Below are positions 32,930-42,200 of a stretch of 64,000 bases of DNA, piece after piece. The translations under genes and the position numbers were made by a program. Where the stretch lies: NCBI GenBank assembly GCA_019637685.1, contig JAHBVF010000032.1, positions 16,130-80,129 on the forward strand, in the 5' to 3' direction. Position 1 is the stretch's first letter. Each line of letters starts with the position of its first letter. Under the pieces are notes generated by a model. It searched no databases, was not told where the DNA came from, and was given only the letters and a program-made list of their open reading frames with translations. This DNA comes from Caldilineaceae bacterium (GTDB lineage Bacteria > Chloroflexota > Anaerolineae > Caldilineales > Caldilineaceae).

Positions 32930-34558
32930 CTATCGCTCGAACTCCATCACCCACCGGTCGGAGCCGGGCGCGTCCGGGACGAAATGCAGGAAGAGTTCCC
33001 GGCTTGCCCCTTCGGCAAGTTCAAATTCCGCATTGCCCGATCCGTCCCGCCAGGCCGTGCTGGCGGAGAACTGAACCCGCCCCGCCCGAATAATAAAGCG
33101 TATGCTTTGGCCCGGCTCCAGATCGTATTCCGAGGCAGAACCTTCGGGCAAGCCGTGCAGGGCCGCGTCCAGTGTAAAGCGGATGGGGTGATCAAATACA
33201 TTGGTGGCAATAAGCAGGGCCTGTTCTGGGCCGGGGCCGCTGGGCGCCCCGGCCGCGGGGATCGCCTCCACTTCGCCTTCGCTGGCTGCCACGGGTGTGG
33301 GTGTCGGTGTTGGCGCCTGCTGGGCAACAACTGGCGTGGGCGGAGCCGGGATGCCTTCCACCGCTTCGATTACGGGCAGTTCGTCCGTGTCGCCTGCGCA
33401 GGTAAGCCACTGGGGCACATTGACCACCCATCCACCGGGCACAAAGTTGGGATCGACCGCCAGCCATTCCCCGCTTTGCGTGCGCCCGATGACGAGCACC
33501 TGGCCTTGGTTTTCGTCCGCACTCAACAATTTGCCGATAACCAGATAATTGGTTCCGGGGCCACTGCGTATATTCAGCGTTGGGATTTGAGACTGGCAGA
33601 GAATTTCCGCCTGCACAGGCTTCGGCGTGGGTGTAGGCGTGGGGGTGGGGGTAGGCGTCAGCAGTGATTCCTGCATCAGCAGCGGGTCCAGCCGTTGCTC
33701 CACAATCGCCACGCCATTGATGCCGGTGCTGCTTTGGTTGCTTCTCAAAGCGTAGAAGACACCGCCTTCATAGGGCGCTGACAACCATTCGCAGATGCGT
33801 TGGCTGCTGCTTTGCAGACAGCGGGACAAGTAGAGCTGGCTCGCCGCGTCTGGTGGGGCCAAATCAATCACAGCGGTGTTGGTAATGGACAACGGCTCAT
33901 TCGCATAGAGCAGCACGCTCTCCGCCCCGGTTCGGTTCTGAATCCGGGCCAGATCCAGCGGGGGCGCGGTTGCCGTCGTCATCAGCAGATTGGCCTGGCC
34001 TGTGGCTGTTGGGTCACTGCTGATCTGATAGAACGCGCCCCGACGGATGGGGTATGAAATCCAAGTGCAGGCCGGGTCGTCGGTCACATCTGCCGGGCAG
34101 GAGAAGAGTGTCAATCCAGCCAGGGGGCGGGCCAATCCCAGTCCGGTGGACCGATTGGCTGGCAGTTCGTAGAGTTCGTCTTCCACAAAGAAGAATACGG
34201 ATTCGGGGCTGCTGTTGTAGACGACTGTTCCGGTCAGCACTTCGTCTGCCTGCAAAGCAACAATGGGCAATGGCTCGGCAGGTGTCGGTGTCGTCAAGGC
34301 CGGCGCGGTGGTAGCTGTAAGCGGTGTCGTCCCTGTAATCGCCATCACGGGCCGGGACTGTACAGGTCTGGTAAGGGTTCCGCTGACGGGTTGCGTATCC
34401 GTGAGCACCTGCTGGACGGCCAGCCCCCCGGGCTGACGCGCCGGATAGGCGGCTGCTGACTGGGCGTCTGCGCGGCCCAGGTCAACCCCCCACAACAGAA
34501 AAACCGTTGCCAGCAGTCCAAAGAGTATAGAATAGGGTGTGAATCGTATCCGTCCCAT
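32930..34558 (-). CDS. Secreted protein with bacterial SH3 domain and low-complexity linkers
   Basis: A 542-residue exported protein; ATG at 34558 has AAGGGA upstream, and the frame extended to 34675 would overlap other start regions. The signal peptide is FTPYSILFGLLATVFLLWG. Residues 80-290 contain two related beta-rich segments (EVLTGTVVYNSSPESVFFFVEDE; ESVLLYANEPLSITNTAVIDL), each with a Cys pair and a W-I-S-Y or W-L-S-A motif. A TPTPTPTPTP linker precedes an SH3b domain (PTLNIRSGPGTNYLVIGKLL, then WLAVDPNFVPGGWVV). The C-terminal 100 residues form another beta domain (NVFDHPIRFTLDAALHGLPEGS). SH3b domains usually bind peptidoglycan or peptides at the cell surface. Exact role unknown. Confidence 0.75.
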   Translation of the reverse strand: MGRIRFTPYSILFGLLATVFLLWGVDLGRADAQSAAAYPARQPGGLAVQQVLTDTQPVSGTLTRPVQSRPVMAITGTTPLTATTAPALTTPTPAEPLPIVALQADEVLTGTVVYNSSPESVFFFVEDELYELPANRSTGLGLARPLAGLTLFSCPADVTDDPACTWISYPIRRGAFYQISSDPTATGQANLLMTTATAPPLDLARIQNRTGAESVLLYANEPLSITNTAVIDLAPPDAASQLYLSRCLQSSSQRICEWLSAPYEGGVFYALRSNQSSTGINGVAIVEQRLDPLLMQESLLTPTPTPTPTPTPKPVQAEILCQSQIPTLNIRSGPGTNYLVIGKLLSADENQGQVLVIGRTQSGEWLAVDPNFVPGGWVVNVPQWLTCAGDTDELPVIEAVEGIPAPPTPVVAQQAPTPTPTPVAASEGEVEAIPAAGAPSGPGPEQALLIATNVFDHPIRFTLDAALHGLPEGSASEYDLEPGQSIRFIIRAGRVQFSASTAWRDGSGNAEFELAEGASRELFLHFVPDAPGSDRWVMEFER

Positions 34559-34656
34559 CAGTATCCCTTCCCAAGTCCAGCGACCCGAAACCGTTTCGAA
34601 TGACGCACCAAAATGTGCCGTGAGCATTATACCCGCAACTGTCCCGCGGGGCGAAC

Positions 34657-35439
34657 TCAGGCGGCGGCTTCCCACTCTTCCCGCAGTTGGGCCACCGAAG
34701 CCAACAGCCAGCGCCGATCTCCAAAGACTTCCACTGTGATTGTGCCGTCGTAGCGGAACGAACGCAGGGCGCGCAGATTGGCGGCCAGGTCCATTCCCCC
34801 GCTGATGGCCGCGCCAAAGGGGAGGTGCAAGTCTTCCACCCCGTTGTTGTCGCTGATGTGTACGTGGGCCAGGCGATCGTTCAGCGAGAAGAGATATTCC
34901 CGAGACAGAGTTTTCGCTGTGGCCAAGTGTGCATGCCCGATATCCAGAAGCAATTTGAGATCGGGGACGCGCTGGAAGATTTCCCGGAAATATTTGTGCT
35001 GGTGGCGGTTGTCCGGGCTGTTCTCCATTGCCACAGCCACCCCCTTTTCTTTGCCGTGGCGTACCAGAATCTCCAGCATTTGCCGGTAGAATTCATAGCC
35101 CTGGGCGTCGGTCAGATAGGCGGGCCAGCCCATAAAATGCATGGTACAAAGCGGTGCGCCCACCACCTGGGCCACATCGATAGAACGGCGCAATTCATCC
35201 AGTGCGGCCTGGCGCACCAGCGGCGAGGGATTGTGGATGGGCAGATAGGGCGCTGTGTGACAGACGACACCCAAGCCAGACTCTTCGATGGCGCTGGCAA
35301 TCTGCCGCCAGTCGGTCAGTTCCGGGGCCGCGCCCGGGGCCTCAATCGTCAGGTCCATATAGTCGAAGCCGTTGGCCGCGAACCATTCAATTTCGTTCAA
35401 CAATTGCCGGTGGGGGTCATTCATTGCGCCGATTTGCAT
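34657..35439 (-). CDS. Sugar phosphate isomerase/epimerase (AP endonuclease 2-like TIM barrel)
   Basis: A 260-residue cytoplasmic protein with AAGGAAA before the start. The xylose-isomerase-like TIM barrel is visible: IEWFAANGFDYMDLTIEAP, VVCHTAPYLPIHNP, and presumed metal ligands in VAMENS (Glu), LLDIGHAHL (Asp and His), AHVHISDNNG (His) and the final TITVEVFG (Glu). Such enzymes isomerise or epimerise keto-sugars, and some act as endonucleases; the sequence alone does not fix the substrate. It lies 17 bp downstream of the membrane glycosyltransferase gene on the same strand, so the two are co-transcribed. Confidence 0.85.
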   Translation of the reverse strand: MQIGAMNDPHRQLLNEIEWFAANGFDYMDLTIEAPGAAPELTDWRQIASAIEESGLGVVCHTAPYLPIHNPSPLVRQAALDELRRSIDVAQVVGAPLCTMHFMGWPAYLTDAQGYEFYRQMLEILVRHGKEKGVAVAMENSPDNRHQHKYFREIFQRVPDLKLLLDIGHAHLATAKTLSREYLFSLNDRLAHVHISDNNGVEDLHLPFGAAISGGMDLAANLRALRSFRYDGTITVEVFGDRRWLLASVAQLREEWEAAA

Positions 35440-35455
35440 CAGATTTTTCCTTGCG

Positions 35456-37588
35456 CTATTGGGGTTGTTTGATTGGGAGGGCCAAGTCCAACGGCCAGCG
35501 CTGGCCCACTATTGCCCGCTCATCGGGGATGGGCAAGGGCGCGCCTGTCGTCCCGTCGTAGACAATCAGTTCCAACTGATAAATGCCGGCGGGTATGCTG
35601 GCAGGGATAGGCAGGGCCAGAGTCGCTTGCTGTTTGCTTCGTGTAGCCATATAAAAAAGCAGTGATTCATCTTTTTGGTTCAAGAGCGCCGGTCCGCCTT
35701 CCGTTTGCCGATAGAGGCGCAGACTCGTGCGCAGGTCATTGACAACAGCCCCCGGTTGTATTTCCCAGCAGAGGGTGGCATAGAGTGTGCTGCCCGCTGT
35801 GGGCGCGGGCGAGTGGGTGGCACTGCGCAGGGTGATTGCATCCCCAAAACGAACCGGGCCTGACTCCGGCCTGGGACAGTTGTCGTCTGTTGCGGCGACG
35901 GGCATTTCAAAAAGCTGCACCCGCAGATAGTCCCGGCCAGGATAGGGCAGGTCCAGCAGGGGCGCAGTGTGGCTCCCAAGCCATTGCCGAACGACAGCCT
36001 GGGGATCGCTGACAGTATCGTATAGCCGGTACTGCCAGAGGCGGTTGCTGCCTTCGGCCAGGCGGGTCAGCCGGTCCCGGGTTGCGGCGGCTGAAATGGC
36101 GTAGAAATCGCTTTCGGCCAGACCCCATCCCAGCGTCGGGGACCCATCCACCGAGCCGCCGAGCAAAACCAGCGGCTCTTCGCTGTTTTTCTGAGACACA
36201 GGTTTATTCGTGTAGTCACCCAGGCGCGCAAAGATGGGCAAAGATGGCGTTGTAGCGCCTTCCCTGGCAGGGGCAGGGGGCCAGTAGACGGCCAGGGCCG
36301 TATAGACCCACCCCGCGTTGACCAGAATAGCATCTCCCGGTCGCCAGGCCGCGGCCAGCTCCGCAACGGCTGCCCGGTGGTCATCAGCCCGGTAGAGGGG
36401 ATTTGTCCAAAATTCCGCCAGCCCCCAGCCGTTGAGCGCAAATATGCCGAGCAGTAAAATTGCGTGTAGCCATCGAAAACGAAGGATCAAACAATCAAAC
36501 GCCACCGCCAGCAATAGGACCGATACAGCCGCGTAGGTGTAGAAATACCGAATGTGATAGAGGGGGGTAATCGTCAGGCTGATGCCAGCGATGAGCAGGA
36601 GGGGTGTGAACACGAACACCAGCAGCGTCCATACACCGGTGTTGACTTCACTGCTGAACCCACTGCTGATCCCTCCCCGTCGCACAGTGACTATCAGAAA
36701 TAGCAGCAGAATTCCCGCGGCCGCGGCCCACGGCCAGAGCAGCCCCAGCGGTGGCGATTGGCCCACAAGCAGACTTGCCAGACTCTCTCCGGCGACAGTG
36801 GCTATGGACAGTTCGCCGCGCCAGGGAGGCACGGGCGGGTCAATCATCTGTCGCCAGAAGATCGGCAGCCAGGGAGACCAGAGTAGAAATGCCACGAAAT
36901 TGGCCGCCAGCCAAGCCGTCAAATTTTGATAGCGGGCCGCGGGTCGGCGCACTGCCCATCCCAATACCAGCAGATTGAGGGCAATCAACAGAAATGCAAA
37001 GTAATAGAGCGTGTAAAGGCCCGCGGCCGCGGCCAGCGTATAGACGAGAAGGCCGCGCTGACCCGCACGCGCCAGCGGCTGTTGTCCTGACTGCTGCCAC
37101 CAGTCCACCACCCCCCACAGACAGAGCAGCCCCAGAAACGCGGCCAGCGTGTACATCCGTACTTCCTGGCTGTACCAGATGTGGTAGGGGCTGACGCCAG
37201 CCAGCCAGAGCGCGATGACAGCCACCCGCCCCGCGAAAAAGCGCCGTCCCAGGGCATAGATGAGCGGCAGCAGCAGCACGCCCCAAAAGAGGCTGGGCCA
37301 GGCGTATAAAAATTCAAGGCCGCGCTCCAGGCTGGGCTGGGCCAAAAGCGCCCACCCGTGCAGGAGCAAATAGTAGGCGGGCGGGTGAATGTCCCGCGCC
37401 GTGTGGCTGAGCAGTTCGGGAATGGTCTGACGAGCCAGAAATGCGCTGACTGTCTCGTCGTACCAGAGAGACTCGGCCCCCAGATGGTGCAGGCGCAGCG
37501 CAAAAGCCACGAAGATGCCCGCGAGTGCGAGCAGACGTTTGTGGGCCAGGGCTGGCTTGATGGAGGGGGTGGGAGGCAGACAGATCAT
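35456..37588 (-). CDS. Membrane glycosyltransferase, ArnT/PMT-like (GT39/GT83-type)
   Basis: A 710-residue polytopic membrane protein; I use ATG 37588 rather than the GTG at 37606. TM1 (LLALAGIFVAFALRLHHL) leads to the extracytoplasmic acidic motif WYDETVSAF, the Asp-Glu site of the GT-C fold, and ARDIHPPAYYLLLHGW follows. About eleven further helices extend to residue 430. The C-terminal 250 residues form a soluble outer domain (for example GDAILVNAGWVYTALAVYW and later WLGSHTAPLLDLPYPGRDYLRVQLFEMP). GT-C enzymes use polyprenyl-phosphate sugars to glycosylate lipids or proteins at the outer face. It is the first of several such genes here and points to an extensive surface glycosylation system. 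Confidence 0.85.
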   Translation of the reverse strand: MICLPPTPSIKPALAHKRLLALAGIFVAFALRLHHLGAESLWYDETVSAFLARQTIPELLSHTARDIHPPAYYLLLHGWALLAQPSLERGLEFLYAWPSLFWGVLLLPLIYALGRRFFAGRVAVIALWLAGVSPYHIWYSQEVRMYTLAAFLGLLCLWGVVDWWQQSGQQPLARAGQRGLLVYTLAAAAGLYTLYYFAFLLIALNLLVLGWAVRRPAARYQNLTAWLAANFVAFLLWSPWLPIFWRQMIDPPVPPWRGELSIATVAGESLASLLVGQSPPLGLLWPWAAAAGILLLFLIVTVRRGGISSGFSSEVNTGVWTLLVFVFTPLLLIAGISLTITPLYHIRYFYTYAAVSVLLLAVAFDCLILRFRWLHAILLLGIFALNGWGLAEFWTNPLYRADDHRAAVAELAAAWRPGDAILVNAGWVYTALAVYWPPAPAREGATTPSLPIFARLGDYTNKPVSQKNSEEPLVLLGGSVDGSPTLGWGLAESDFYAISAAATRDRLTRLAEGSNRLWQYRLYDTVSDPQAVVRQWLGSHTAPLLDLPYPGRDYLRVQLFEMPVAATDDNCPRPESGPVRFGDAITLRSATHSPAPTAGSTLYATLCWEIQPGAVVNDLRTSLRLYRQTEGGPALLNQKDESLLFYMATRSKQQATLALPIPASIPAGIYQLELIVYDGTTGAPLPIPDERAIVGQRWPLDLALPIKQPQ

Positions 37589-37682
37589 AGCTGGAAATGC
37601 TATCACGGGTCGCGGGTGCGGGCAAAAAGGGCTTACAGGAGCAGTATACCCGCCTGCAAAACATTACTTATCATTGCTTACT

Positions 37683-37710
37683 TTGCGTTCGTTCCGCTTC
37701 TGGGTACAAT
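37683..37710 (+). promoter_or_regulatory. Promoter of the DUF348/G5/3D gene, probably leaderless
   Basis: TTGCGT, a 16-bp spacer and TACAAT (37705-37710) end 7 nt before the ATG at 37718. No ribosome site lies between, so the mRNA would start at or next to the start codon. Confidence 0.5.
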
Positions 37711-37717
37711 AGACGCT

Positions 37718-39244
37718 ATGTCTAGCATCAGCCAACCTCTGGAATCGCTCAACAGACGCACCCTCGACCGAGCGGTGGTGGGCACTTTGCTTCAGGTATT
37801 GCTGGTTGGTGCCATTGTGATTCTGCTCTGGTCTGTCTGGCGGATGACGGCAATTCCGTTGGTGGTTTCGGTGGATGGACTGGAAGAATCGGTGTTGACC
37901 CACCGCCGCACACTCTCCCCACTGCTTGCCGACCTGGGATTGACATTGGACCCGGCTGATCGCCTGTCAGTTGATCCGTCTGCGCGCCTGCGTGCTGGCC
38001 TGCGTATCGAACTCTATCGCGCCCGGTCTCTGCGTCTGTTGGCCGATGGGCGGGATGTGCGGGTGCGCGCGTGGGCGGCCACTGCCCGGGAAGCGCTGGC
38101 CGCCGCCAATATTGCAGTGGACGACTACGATCGGGTTTTGCTGGGTGGCAAGTTCATCGGACTGGATGCTCCGTTGCCCCCGCGGGCGCGCTCGATTACT
38201 GCGCCCACCTATGGCCAGGACTACCCGTGGGAAGGAATACGCACAGAGCCGCTACAGTTGCGGGTCTATCGGGCTATTCCTATAACAGTGGATGATGGCA
38301 CTCTTCCCTTCACCATACAGACGACAGCACAAACTGTGGGCGAGGCTCTGCGCGAAGCCGAACTGACTATTTATCTGGGCGACAAAGTGCAGCCAAGCCT
38401 GGGCAGCCCGGTCAGCACTGGTCTGCGGGTCTTTATCGAGCGCAGCACGCCGATCAGTTTGCAGGTGAATGGTAAACTGCTCAAAACCCGTACCCGGGGG
38501 CGCACAGTAGGGGATGCTTTGACCGAAATGGGGATAACGCTCTCCGGTCTGGATCAGGTGTCACTGCCGCTGGATACCCAACTCTACGACAACGCGGCGA
38601 TTCAGATTGTGCGGGTACGGGAAGATATCGAAGTCACCGAATCGATTGTTCCCTTTGAGACTGTCTTCCGCCCGGACCCCAATCTGCTCATCGATACCCA
38701 ACAGTTGGTGACTGCCGGTGCAGAGGGTATTACCCGCAGCCGTTTTCAGGTGCGTTATGAAGACGGCGTGGAAGTGGAACGGGTTCTGGCCGACAAATGG
38801 GAGGCCCAGCAGCCTGCCCAACGGGTAATCTCCTACGGCCAACGCATTGTGCCCCAGACCTTTACCGCGCCCGACGGGCAAACGCTTACCTATTGGCGCA
38901 AAGTGCGTATGTCGGCTTCCAGCTACAGCGCGGGCACAGCCGGTGTCTCGCCGGATGCGCCCTGGTATGGGCGTACACGCACCGGGGATGTAATGCGCTT
39001 TGGGATTGTGGCAGTTGATCCCGCGGTTGTGCCCCTGCGTTCTCGCGTCTATGTGCCGGGCTATGGCTACGGCGACGCTTTGGACACTGGCTCTGCTGTC
39101 CGTTCCAAACGCATCGATCTGGGCTACGACGACAGCAATCTTGTGCTCTGGCGCAGGTGGGTGGATGTCTATCTGCTCTGGCCGCCGCCGCCAACCTACC
39201 AGATCACGTGGGTGATTCCTAACTGGCCTGTAGAGCCAAAATGA
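37718..39244 (+). CDS. Cell-wall protein with DUF348 repeats, G5 and 3D domains (YabE/Rpf-like)
   Basis: A 508-residue exported protein. One N-terminal membrane anchor (VGTLLQVLLVGAIVILLWSVW) is followed by three DUF348 repeats: IPLVVSVDGLEESVLTHRRTLSPLLADLGL, the similar IPITVDDGTLPFTIQTTAQTVGEALREA, and ISLQVNGKLLKTRTRGRTVGDALTEMGI. A G5 domain follows (IPFETVFRPDPNLLIDTQQLVTAGAEGITRSRFQVRYEDGVEVER). The C-terminus is a 3D domain (RFGIVAVDPAVVPLRSRVYVPGYGYGDALDTGSAV, then IDLGYDD) with its three aspartates. This order is that of YabE and related resuscitation-factor-like proteins, in which the 3D domain cleaves glycan. It probably remodels peptidoglycan. The next gene begins 12 bp downstream. 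Confidence 0.88.
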   Translation: MSSISQPLESLNRRTLDRAVVGTLLQVLLVGAIVILLWSVWRMTAIPLVVSVDGLEESVLTHRRTLSPLLADLGLTLDPADRLSVDPSARLRAGLRIELYRARSLRLLADGRDVRVRAWAATAREALAAANIAVDDYDRVLLGGKFIGLDAPLPPRARSITAPTYGQDYPWEGIRTEPLQLRVYRAIPITVDDGTLPFTIQTTAQTVGEALREAELTIYLGDKVQPSLGSPVSTGLRVFIERSTPISLQVNGKLLKTRTRGRTVGDALTEMGITLSGLDQVSLPLDTQLYDNAAIQIVRVREDIEVTESIVPFETVFRPDPNLLIDTQQLVTAGAEGITRSRFQVRYEDGVEVERVLADKWEAQQPAQRVISYGQRIVPQTFTAPDGQTLTYWRKVRMSASSYSAGTAGVSPDAPWYGRTRTGDVMRFGIVAVDPAVVPLRSRVYVPGYGYGDALDTGSAVRSKRIDLGYDDSNLVLWRRWVDVYLLWPPPPTYQITWVIPNWPVEPK

Positions 39245-39256
39245 GGCAATAGACTA

Positions 39257-42200
39257 TTGGGTATTGGCTATTCTGAACGCACATCTTCCCTCGTCTACCT
39301 TCTGCTCGGCCTGGCTTTGCTGGCCGGGTTGACTCTGCGCACGTGGAATGTGAACTTTGACGACGGCATCGGCAGCCATCCGGACGAGCGCAGCACAGCC
39401 TGCTCCTATGCGCCTTCCATTGCCCTGCCCCAGAGCTGGGAAGAGTTCAAAGACCCCCGAACCAGCCCGCTCAATCCCCTGTGGGATCGCAATGAGCAGC
39501 GGCGGCGCAGCTTTACCTACGGCCATTTTCCGCTTTATTTGGGCGTAGCCACCGGCGAAGTCCTGCACGCGCTCGCGCCCGTGGCCGAAGCCCTGCCTAT
39601 TTCCGAGCGCATCGTTACCCAGATGCGGCTGGCCAACAGCGGCTGCGAGATTACAATTGCCGGCCGGCTGCTGATGGCCCTGTTGGACACACTGACGATC
39701 TTCCTGCTTTTTCTCCTGGGGCGTCGTCTCTACGGCCCGTGGACAGGGCTGCTGGCCGCAACCCTCTATGCGTTCACTGCCCAGGCCGTCCAACTCAGCC
39801 ATTTTTTCGCGATGGACCCGGCCAGCACAACCTTTACAGTGCTGGCGGTTTTCGGCGGGGTGTTGATGGTGCAGGATCGCTCGTGGCGGGGGGTATTCCT
39901 GGCTGGTGTGGGCGCGGGCCTGGCGATCTCATCCAAATTCAGCGCGCTGCCGATTCTGGCCGCGCCGGTGGTGGCCGCGCTGGCCGTGGGGTGGCTCGTC
40001 AGCCGCGGCGACAAGGGCAGCCAGGCAGGCAATCCCGCAGATGTTCTGCGTCTCTTTGTGGGGGCTGGTTTTGCATTGTTCCTGGCTGTGGTGACCTTTG
40101 CCATCACCAGTCCCTACGCTGTGCTGGACTGGCAGAATTTCATCCAGGCCACACTGGTGGAGCAGGGGGCAATGGTGCGCGGCATTGCCGATTTTCCCTT
40201 CACCCGTCAATACCGCAACACAACGCCCTATCTCTATTTTATCCAGCAGCAGGTGGTCTGGGGGATGGGGCTGCCCCTGGGACTGGTGGCCCTGGCTGGC
40301 ACGCTTTGGGCGTTGGTCCGGCTGGCGATGGGCAAAGCCAGTAGCGGCGAATGGATTGTTTGGAGTTGGGTGATTCCCTATTTTGGGCTGACTGGTGCGT
40401 TTCTGGCCAAGTTCAATCGCTATATGAGTCCAGTCCTGCCCTTTGTGATCCTTTTCGGCGCTGGGCTGGTCATGTGGCTGGCGGGCAAGCTGCAACTGTC
40501 CAGCCGCCCGGCGATCCAATCCTCCGCTGCCCAATTTTCCGCCGCCCAATCGTCCAATATCGCCCTGCGCTATTTGGGCTGGCTATTGACCGCCGTGGCC
40601 CTCTTCGGCGGCATCTTCTGGTCTGTGGCCTATGTCAACGGCGTCTACAACCACGAACATTCCTGGCTGCAGGCTAGTCGCTGGGTCTATGCCAACGCCC
40701 CTGCCGGTTCGCTGATTTTGTGGGAATCCTGGGACGATCCCCTGCCCAAAACAGTGCCCGGTGAGCCGTCCATGCGAATGGACGTGGCCGGTCTGCGCAA
40801 TATCGACTGGTCGCCCTATGAGGAGGATACGGCCCAGAAATATGAGATTCTGAAGCAAAAGCTGCGGGAAGCCGATTTTGTCATTTACAGTTCCAAACGC
40901 ATTTATGGCAGTGTGGCCGAGCTTCCCGAACGCTATCCCATGACGACCCGCTACTACGATTTGATGTTTGGCGAGAAGTTGGGTTTTGTCCACGCCGCGG
41001 AGATCACCTCACCGCCCCGGCTCTTTGGCATCAGCTTTCCCGATGCTAGTGCGGACGAAAGTTGGAGCCTCTACGATCATCCCCAGGTTTCCATTTTCCA
41101 AAAGGAGCGGGACCTGAGCGACGCGGAGTTTGACGCGCTGCTGGGCGGTTCGTGGGAAGGGGCCATTCCCTGGTATCGGGGCAAAGATTCCCCCCTCAGC
41201 CCGCTCTTCACCCTGCTGGGTCTGGGCAGCAGCCCGGAGAGCGAAAACTCTGGGCTGATCAACCGGGTGGTGGCGCTGATCCGGGGGGACGACACCCCCC
41301 ACACCCAGCAGGCCCTGCCGCCTTTGGAAGAGCGGGCTGCCCTCACCCTGGCTGTCCCCCTGAACGAATTGCCGCTGGTGGACAACTACCGCTGGAATGT
41401 CGCGGCCAGTGCCAATCCCTGGCTGGCTGTTGGCTGGTGGTGGCTGGTGCTCTCCCTGCTGGGCTGGCTGAGTTGGCCCATCGGTTTTCTGATCTTCCGT
41501 CCCCTGCGGGATCGGGGCTATCTTTTCAGCAAGAGTCTGGGCTGGCTGCTTTGTGGCTGGCTGCTCTGGCTGTTTGCCAGCACAGGTGTAGCCGGAAATA
41601 CAGTCGTCAATGCCTGGCTGGTTGTGGCTCTGCTGGGAATCGTCGCCGTGGGCATAACGATCTGGCATTGGGCCAGCCTGAAGAAATTTGTGGGCCGGAT
41701 GTGGCCCCTGCTGCTTGCCGGCGAAGCGCTCTTTGCCCTGGCTTATCTCTTCTTTGTGCTGGTGCGTATGCAGAACCCCGACATTTGGCAGCCCTGGCTG
41801 GGCGGCGAAAAGTTTATGGAGTTCGCTTTTCTCAACGGCATTTTGCGCAGCCCCAGCTTTCCGCCTGTGGATCCCCACTTCGCAGGCGGCTACATCAACT
41901 ATTACTACTTCGGCATCTATCTGGTGGCCTATCTCATCAAACTCACAGGCATCTACGCCGAGGTGGCCTTCAATCTTGCCATCCCAGCCCTTTTTGGCCT
42001 GACGGTTGTGAATGCGTTTGGGGTGGCCTATTCCGCGGTGGCCGGCGGCTGGTGGCCGGTGGCGATTGGCAGGGCAAAGAGGGCCGATGACGCCCTACCT
42101 CCCCCGCCCAATATCCCAGCCCTTGGGGAAGAGGACAGCACAGTGCCGGTTCCCATTGTGGGGGACGGCAGCGCCGCAACAACTGATGCACCCACGGGCG

